DNA of 64,000 nt from positions 372,001 through 436,000 of the forward strand of contig NZ_JAHOPF010000001.1 in assembly GCF_019038595.1 (NCBI RefSeq), in the 5' to 3' direction. Shown here piece after piece: positions 61,893-64,000 of this stretch; positions within the stretch are counted from its first letter, which is position 1; each line of letters starts with the position of its first letter. A program made the translations under genes and the position numbers. The notes under the pieces are model-generated. The model saw only the letters and a program-made list of their open reading frames with translations. It ran no database searches and was not told where the DNA came from. This DNA is from Kaistella soli (GTDB lineage Bacteria; Bacteroidota; Bacteroidia; Flavobacteriales; Weeksellaceae).

Positions 61893-63206
61893 TTATTTTT
61901 TTTCAGGTAAATAATTAATAACAATTCTTTGGTTAGGATTCAAGTACTTTTTTGCAGCATTCATAATATCCTGTCGGGAAACACTTCGGTAAATGTCGAT
62001 TTCCTTATTGATAAGATTGGTGTCGCCCATCAGCACATGATTGGTAGCCAAAGAACCTGCGATTCCCTGAATAGAGGAGTTTGAGTTTACAAACTGGTTT
62101 TCGTACTGGTTCTGAAGTTTCTGATAGTCTTCTTCTGAGATCAATGTGGTCTGCAGTTTTTTAATTTCCGCATCAATATCAGTTTGAAGCGTGTTTTTTG
62201 TAGTTGCGCCCATAGGAATAGCAAAAAAAGCAAAAATTCCAGCATCTTCAAGTCCCTGATTAAATGCCTGAACCTGAAGTGCTTTTTTATCTTCATCCAC
62301 TAATTTTTTGTATAGTACTGAAGATTTTCCGCTGCTCAGATATGAAGAAAGCATATCGAGGATGTACGCATCTTTTTCTCTGTTGGCAGGTGTTCTGTAA
62401 GCAAAAACGTAGGCCGGAAGCTGAATATTTTTATCAGTTACTGTCACCTCTTTTTCTTTGGTGATAGGTTCGTCTTTCGGGAAATTTTTCGGAGTAACGC
62501 TTCCTTTCGGGATATCGCCGTAATATTCAAGAATCCATTTTTTGGTCTGTTCAGGTTTAATGTCTCCTGCAACTACCAAAGTAGCGTTGTTCGGAACATA
62601 GAATTTTTTATAAAAATCCTGAAACTCCGAAAGTTTTGCAGCATTAAGGTCTTCCATAGATCCGATTGTTGACCAATGGTAAGGATGATTCGTGAAAAGA
62701 TTGTTCTGCACTGCAGTAAAGAGGTTTCCATAAGGCTGGTTATCCATTCTTAAACGCTTTTCTTCTTTTACCACTTCTCTTTGCGTATCTACCCCAATCT
62801 GATTGATGGTGCCGCTTTTCATCCTTTCGCTTTCCATCCATAAACCAAGCTGTTCGTTATTGGAAGGGAAAGTTTCGTAATAATAGGTTCTGTCGTTGGT
62901 GGTGTTGGCATTATTGGTGCCTCCGTTTGAAGAAACAATTTTAAACCAGTCGCCTCTTTTGATATTTTTGGTCCCTTCGAAAAGCAAATGTTCGAAGAAG
63001 TGAGCAAAACCGGTTCTTCCTACCAGTTCGTCTTTTGCCCCTACATGATACATCACGCCTGTAGTAACTACCGGAGCAGTATTGTCCTGATGAAGAATCA
63101 CATGCAACCCGTTCGGAAGGTCATATTCTTCAAATTTAATTTGCTGTGCGGTGGTACCCATTGCCAGGAACGCAACTGCTACAGCAGAAAGAAGTTTTCT
63201 TTTCAT
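61893..63206 (-). CDS. M16-family zinc peptidase, catalytic subunit
   Basis: A 437-aa periplasmic protease with signal peptide MKRKLLSAVAVAFLAMGTTAQ. The inverted zinc motif HFFEH is at 69-73 (His69, Glu72, His73), and the distal Glu lies in the WMESERM region near 140-150. It contains the two M16 folds of one half of the clamshell. The gene for the non-catalytic partner begins four bases after its stop, so the two are made together. Such pairs degrade small or unfolded peptides. Confidence 0.93.
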   Translation of the reverse strand: MKRKLLSAVAVAFLAMGTTAQQIKFEEYDLPNGLHVILHQDNTAPVVTTGVMYHVGAKDELVGRTGFAHFFEHLLFEGTKNIKRGDWFKIVSSNGGTNNANTTNDRTYYYETFPSNNEQLGLWMESERMKSGTINQIGVDTQREVVKEEKRLRMDNQPYGNLFTAVQNNLFTNHPYHWSTIGSMEDLNAAKLSEFQDFYKKFYVPNNATLVVAGDIKPEQTKKWILEYYGDIPKGSVTPKNFPKDEPITKEKEVTVTDKNIQLPAYVFAYRTPANREKDAYILDMLSSYLSSGKSSVLYKKLVDEDKKALQVQAFNQGLEDAGIFAFFAIPMGATTKNTLQTDIDAEIKKLQTTLISEEDYQKLQNQYENQFVNSNSSIQGIAGSLATNHVLMGDTNLINKEIDIYRSVSRQDIMNAAKKYLNPNQRIVINYLPEKK

Positions 63207-63626
63207 ATTTAATTCAATTTATTTATTGGTCTTAAAATTACTTTAAATGTTACATATTTAAATTTTTCAGAAATAAAATTTTCCTATTATAAAAGGGGAA
63301 TTATTAAGCCTTCGATGGTATTGAAAACTTGTCCGGGAGCGGCGTGATTTTATTAATTTGAATGTTTGCCCGTTTCTTAATTATATTATCGTATCTTTGC
63401 AGTATAATTTATAAGAGGCAACTGCCTGCTTTCTCTATTACATTTTAGAATTCTACATTTTTTCTTATCAGTTTTCGCTATTCCGCAGCTGCTTTTATAC
63501 TTTATTACCCGATTATTTTTAGGCTTAAAAGGCACAGGGTGATTTGCTTTGCAAAAAATCGGAGGATAATATGAACAGCTTTTAAAAAAGCTCAGAACAG
63601 AACAAACTTAAATACGATAATAATAT
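63207..63626. other. 420-bp gap: divergent control region and long leader of the cold-shock-domain gene
   Basis: I see no gene here. The left part must hold the promoter of the M16 pair on the minus strand, but I find no clear -7 box. The right part holds a perfect forward promoter (63365-63399), then roughly 220 nt of leader before ATG 63627. The leader contains several short inverted repeats (for example GATTTGC/GCAAAAAATC near 63541-63560) and an AGGAGG-like GGAGGA at 63561-63566, followed by a 4-codon ORF. Confidence 0.6.
63365..63399 (+). promoter_or_regulatory. Promoter of the cold-shock-domain gene
   Basis: A TTTG -33 element at 63365-63368 and a perfect -7 TATCTTTG at 63392-63399 are 23 bp apart. 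Confidence 0.7.
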
Positions 63627-64000
63627 ATGGCAGATTCTTTCTCAAAAAAAGAAAATTTCAAGAAAAAATTACAGAAGCAAAAAGAGAAAACTCTTAAGCG
63701 TGAAGAGCGCAAAACCAACAACAACAAAGGGAAAGCTTTAGATGAAATGTTCCTTTATGTTGATGCGAACGGGCAGTTAACAGAAACCCGTCCGGAAGAT
63801 CAAAATCGCGAGGGTGTAGATCTTAATGATATTCAGCTTGGTGCAGCACCAATAGAAGCTGAAGAGACTCTGAAAACAGGGATTATAACCTTCCTGAGTG
63901 ATAAAGGTTACGGATTTATTGCAGAAAACGGTACGCAGGAAAATGTTTTCTTCCACGAGAACAACTGTGCACACGCAGTAAAAAAAGGCAATAAAGTTTC
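63627..64000 (+). CDS. Cold-shock-domain protein with charged N-terminal extension (3' end outside the window)
   Basis: The frame runs from ATG 63627 to the right edge without a stop; about 124 residues are visible. The first ~45 are very basic and charged (MADSFSKKENFKKKLQKQKE), then comes an acidic linker. A cold-shock OB fold begins near residue 83, with RNP1 KGYGFI near 93-98 and RNP2-type VFFH near 107-110. It should bind single-stranded RNA or DNA. The long leader is reminiscent of cspA-type mRNAs. Single-domain proteins like this are common in flavobacteria. Confidence 0.85.
   Translation, partial: MADSFSKKENFKKKLQKQKEKTLKREERKTNNNKGKALDEMFLYVDANGQLTETRPEDQNREGVDLNDIQLGAAPIEAEETLKTGIITFLSDKGYGFIAENGTQENVFFHENNCAHAVKKGNKV

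Noticed and set aside
1-64000. Insertion sequences, prophage, CRISPR arrays and restriction-modification loci.
   Set aside because: No transposase, integrase, capsid, cas gene or direct-repeat array was found. The only restriction-like piece is the stand-alone HsdR-N domain.

Overview
The window is a stretch of AT-rich chromosome from a member of the Bacteroidota, most likely a flavobacterium of the Weeksellaceae (Chryseobacterium group). The evidence is the gene repertoire (a TonB-dependent receptor, DUF5916 and DUF4349 proteins, paired M16 peptidases, a transcarbamylase of the N-acylornithine type), the promoters (many genes have a TAnnTTTG -7 box a short distance before the start and almost no Shine-Dalgarno sequence), and the compact runs of genes closed by strong hairpin terminators. 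The genus is inferred from style and gene order, not from a marker gene. I see no transposase, prophage, CRISPR array or rRNA operon. There is one tRNA (Ser, anticodon TGA).

Layout. 1-826: end of a helical-repeat protein. 977-8113: TonB receptor, alpha/beta hydrolase, 3-hydroxybutyrate dehydrogenase and the two subunits of 3-oxoacid CoA-transferase, the subunits being separated by an inverted ABC exporter gene. 8409-9465: SPFH membrane protein and a small ribbon-helix-helix protein. 9626-18143: a complete arginine operon (GNAT acyltransferase, argG, argC, argD, argF', argB, argE, argH) ending in an Lrp/AsnC regulator. Residue 90 of the transcarbamylase is Val, which hints at succinylated rather than acetylated intermediates. 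18198-23599: cupin, HAD, NhaC antiporter, a stand-alone HsdR-N nuclease-like domain head to head with holA, trxB and crcB. 23708-23792: tRNA-Ser.

23874-29325 is the most coherent accessory system: a Crp/Fnr regulator, TauE/SafE exporter, OsmC protein, CstB-like persulfide dioxygenase/rhodanese, single-domain rhodanese, two half-size YeeE/YedE transporters and a methyltransferase. Two almost identical 23-bp elements, each followed at the same 15-bp spacing by AATTTTGCA, precede the exporter and the CstB-like gene. It looks like a reactive-sulfur detoxification and sulfur-transport regulon in which a Crp-type regulator takes the place that CstR has in staphylococci. Next to it (29593-31868) are an 83-aa Cys/His-rich protein and a 603-aa Cys-containing protein, neither of which I can assign.

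32008-51553 is mixed housekeeping: SulP transporter, esterase-like lipoprotein, acyl-CoA ligase and acyl-CoA dehydrogenase, DUF4349 lipoprotein, prfC, CPBP protease, rdgB-type NTPase, pheS, DUF5916 and DUF3108 proteins, a flavoprotein reductase with its [2Fe-2S] ferredoxin, DUF805, DUF4256 and pepD. 51637-56504: LURP-one-like protein, recR and a four-gene surface-glycan cassette. 56581-63206: secG, a soluble PAS histidine kinase with a receiver-only regulator, and a pair of M16 peptidases, one catalytic and one lacking the zinc motif. The window ends inside a cold-shock-domain gene with a leader of more than 200 nt.
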